Positions 61,962 through 64,000 of a DNA stretch of 64,000 nt are shown piece after piece; position 1 is the first letter of the stretch; each line of letters starts with the position of its first letter. Location: NCBI GenBank assembly GCA_050949645.1, contig JBMNGC010000001.1:2542001-2606000 (forward strand), given 5' to 3'. The notes beneath the pieces are model-generated. The model was not told where the DNA came from. It ran no database searches and saw only the letters and a list, made by a program, of their open reading frames with translations. This stretch comes from RUG369 sp050949645. Lineage in GTDB: Bacteria; Planctomycetota; Planctomycetia; Pirellulales; Thermoguttaceae. The position numbers and the translations under genes were made by a program.

Positions 61962-64000
61962 TTAGATATCCCAGTCGGCGGAGAGATCGAAGTCAAGGTC
62001 GTCGGCGACGTCAAACTCATTTGAAGAGTTGTAGTCGCGCTTAACGTTGACCAGGTCCGCGGCGACAATCGAATAGAGGTTCGCGCCGTCGACGTCCATC
62101 TCAAAGGAGTCGCCAAACGCGGCGAACGCATTGTCGCGCGCCGTATTGTGGAGCGTCGCGGCGAGGCTCGACTTGAGCCCGCTACCGGCGCCCTTGACCT
62201 GAACGGAATCGAAACCGTTAAGGGTCGTCGTCGAGGACGGACTCTTCATGACCGCCTTGTTAGCCCAACCCTCAAAGGTATTGGCGCCCGCGACCGCGTT
62301 GAGTTCAGCGGTATCTTCGCCGCCGCGACCGTCGAAGGTCGTTTCGGCAAATCCGGTCGTCTTGAGAGTCGAGCCAGACGAGAAGGTCGTCGTCGCGCCG
62401 TCGGAATTGGCGACATAGGAGTCGTCGCCCTTGGTTCCGAAGAGACTCGCCTTCGCGGCGTCCTGAGCGGCGACGCTCGCGTTCTCGAACCCGACGGCGA
62501 CAAACTTTCCGTTGGCCGTCTCGGCGACAATCGCGCCGTCCGTCGCGTTAAGCGTCTTGACGCCGTTGATCTTAGCGGAGTCGACGCCGTCGCCCGCCAT
62601 CGCGCGGATGATCGCGAAGTTGTTCGCCGCAAAGTCGAAGCCCGCGCCCGCGTAGAGAACGCTCGAACCGTCGACGACCAGCGTGTCGTCGCCGGCGGAA
62701 CCGGTCATGACAAGGGAAGCCTTGCCCGCGCCGCTCGCGGAGACGGACTTGAAGCCTTTCGCCGTGAAGACGAGCCCGTTGGCGGTAAAGGTCGCGTTCT
62801 CGGGCGAGAGCTCAACCGATTCCGCTTTGGATTTCGCGTTCACATTGAGCGCGCCAAGTTTACCGGACGCGTCAACGCTTTCGAAGCCGGTCGCGACAAG
62901 CGTCTGAGCGGCGCTGAACGTCAGCTTATCAGCGGAGACGTCAACGTCGTTGCCAGCCTTGCTCGTATAGACGATCCTGTCGTCGCCGTCGCCGCCGTCG
63001 ACGAAGATCGTCGTCGCGCTTGACGGAATCGAAACATTCTGACCGTTGAGCGTAATCTTCAGCTTGCCTCTTACGTCAACGGAAATGACGAAGAGGTCGT
63101 CGCCATCGGTACCGGCAAGGCGGTAGACAGAGCTGTCGCTTGACGTCGAATCGCCATTGGCGACGGGCTGTTCGACAGCGGTGCCGATCGGACGGTAAAA
63201 ACCGTTCGACGTGGTGGTCGATTCGTCGGTCGCGTAGCGGATCGAGCTTCCGGAGACGGTCGAGGTGCGATAGGAGTCGCCCTTGGCGGTCACGTAGCCC
63301 TTGCCGCTAATGGTCACGGTCGAGTCATTCGACGCGCTAACGCCTGTCGTGACGTACTTGAAGAAGACACGGTACGGTCCGAGATAAGAGGTCGCGGCGT
63401 TCGCCGTCCCGTCCTGGCCGCCGCCCTGGTTGCCGCCCTGGCCGCCATCCGTCGTATCATCCTCGATTTCCGTCGCGGCGTCCTTGTTGGGACCAGCCCA
63501 TGCGACCACGAAGCGCGGAACCTTGAGGCCCGTCGCCGCATTGTGCGTCCAATCGAAGACGTCGACGGAGGGAGCAAACTGATCGCCCTGCGTTATCGAG
63601 TTGATGACAAATTCACCTTCGTCAAGCTTAAGACGTTCGCCAGGCGTCTTTTCGACGGCAACTTCAATCTCTTCAAGGCCCGTGTCGATCGTTTCGTAAA
63701 CCGTCCCCATGATGTAGATGGGATAGCCTTCATAGTCGAAGACGCGGCAGGCAACCCCGTAGTCGTGGAGATCCGTCTTATCGTTCGGATCCGAGCTGTA
63801 GTTATATTCTTCAGCGTCATAGGATTCCCAGACGATCACAACGCCGTCGTTATTGCAGGCGACGTCGGGCGCGCCCTGAACGTTCTTGCGGTAGTTGTTG
63901 ACGAGTACTTCGTCCGTCGTGCCCATAAAGGACATGGGATTGCCGTACTTGTCGAAACGTCGACAGTAGATATCGGCGCCATTCTCCTGAATCTGGTCAG
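61962..64000 (-). CDS. C-terminal part of a giant surface or secreted protein (partial)
   Basis: The reading frame enters from the right edge and stops at 61964-61962; about 678 residues are visible. The first part has FDKYGNP and DVACNNDGVVIVWESYD, repeats typical of planctomycete surface proteins that list bearing values. Then come an Asp/Gly-rich RTX-like stretch (GTDGDDLFVI, VDGGDGDDRIVYTS) and a series of Ala/Ser/Gly-rich beta repeats containing GSAGDDTLVVDG and GTKGDDSYVANS. The end is acidic (FDVADDLDFDLSADWDI) and recalls calcium-binding dockerin-like tails. No catalytic domain is visible. It is probably exported through the Sec route, but its start lies outside the window. Confidence 0.7.
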   Translation of the reverse strand, partial: DQIQENGADIYCRRFDKYGNPMSFMGTTDEVLVNNYRKNVQGAPDVACNNDGVVIVWESYDAEEYNYSSDPNDKTDLHDYGVACRVFDYEGYPIYIMGTVYETIDTGLEEIEVAVEKTPGERLKLDEGEFVINSITQGDQFAPSVDVFDWTHNAATGLKVPRFVVAWAGPNKDAATEIEDDTTDGGQGGNQGGGQDGTANAATSYLGPYRVFFKYVTTGVSASNDSTVTISGKGYVTAKGDSYRTSTVSGSSIRYATDESTTTSNGFYRPIGTAVEQPVANGDSTSSDSSVYRLAGTDGDDLFVISVDVRGKLKITLNGQNVSIPSSATTIFVDGGDGDDRIVYTSKAGNDVDVSADKLTFSAAQTLVATGFESVDASGKLGALNVNAKSKAESVELSPENATFTANGLVFTAKGFKSVSASGAGKASLVMTGSAGDDTLVVDGSSVLYAGAGFDFAANNFAIIRAMAGDGVDSAKINGVKTLNATDGAIVAETANGKFVAVGFENASVAAQDAAKASLFGTKGDDSYVANSDGATTTFSSGSTLKTTGFAETTFDGRGGEDTAELNAVAGANTFEGWANKAVMKSPSSTTTLNGFDSVQVKGAGSGLKSSLAATLHNTARDNAFAAFGDSFEMDVDGANLYSIVAADLVNVKRDYNSSNEFDVADDLDFDLSADWDI

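Overview
The window reads as chromosome of a Gram-negative-type member of the Planctomycetota. Three things point there: a secreted protein opening with a planctomycete LEPR-XLL-type N-terminal motif (FEALEDRKML), a Tat-exported Gfo/Idh/MocA oxidoreductase, and very large exported proteins made of internal repeats. Genes for Kdo metabolism and LPS export (kdsD, lptB, waaA) show an outer membrane with Kdo. Coding sequence is rich in GAC/GTC/GCG codons, which creates long mirror-image ORFs opposite the real genes. Order and family are not resolved; a Pirellulales-like, possibly host-associated lineage is only a guess.

Layout. 1-5.3 kb: a secreted LEPR-XLL cyclophilin cut by the left edge, an orphan ABC ATPase, a CBM9-like protein with a small membrane protein, tRNA-Val(TAC) and kdsD. 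5.4-12.7 kb: an ABC-F ATPase, two neurotransmitter:sodium-symporter (NSS) family genes with a 40-residue MetS-like subunit gene between them (the second NSS gene is frameshifted), and lptB with a long basic tail. 12.8-20.1 kb: the Gfo/Idh/MocA oxidoreductase, then a tight operon of a GH10-like barrel protein, a GspK-type minor pseudopilin and a UDP-glucuronate 4-epimerase-type enzyme. 20.2-27.4 kb: an accessory island with an internally duplicated membrane protein, four SUKH (SMI1/KNR4) immunity-type paralogues (two frameshifted at the same hinge, both with long unusual tails) and a translationally coupled lipoprotein pair. 28.1-37.3 kb: an RND efflux adaptor and pump, arfB, a DUF3467 gene, a WalJ-like metallo-hydrolase, waaA and a radical SAM/SPASM protein.

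37.3-47.1 kb is one gene for a 3247-residue exported protein. By eye it contains about 32 tandem secretin-N-like units and no recognisable secretin pore. It is the most striking object in the window. 47.8-50.8 kb holds four zinc-ribbon + DUF805 membrane paralogues, one a deletion pseudogene. 51-61.7 kb is mostly housekeeping: icd, a DUF3299-type membrane protein with a FtsX-like permease (resembling Zrg-type metal systems, but with no ATPase beside them), gyrA and secA. The right edge cuts into the C-terminal part of another giant surface protein.

How the parts fit: much of the window concerns the cell envelope (LPS, SecA, type II secretion-like parts, RND efflux, giant periplasmic and surface proteins). 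The SUKH and DUF805 clusters are recently duplicated families showing decay by frameshift and deletion. Good sigma70-like promoters precede nine transcription units and hairpin terminators close seven. I saw no CRISPR array, integrase, insertion sequence or rRNA. All family assignments come from reading motifs; no database search was run.
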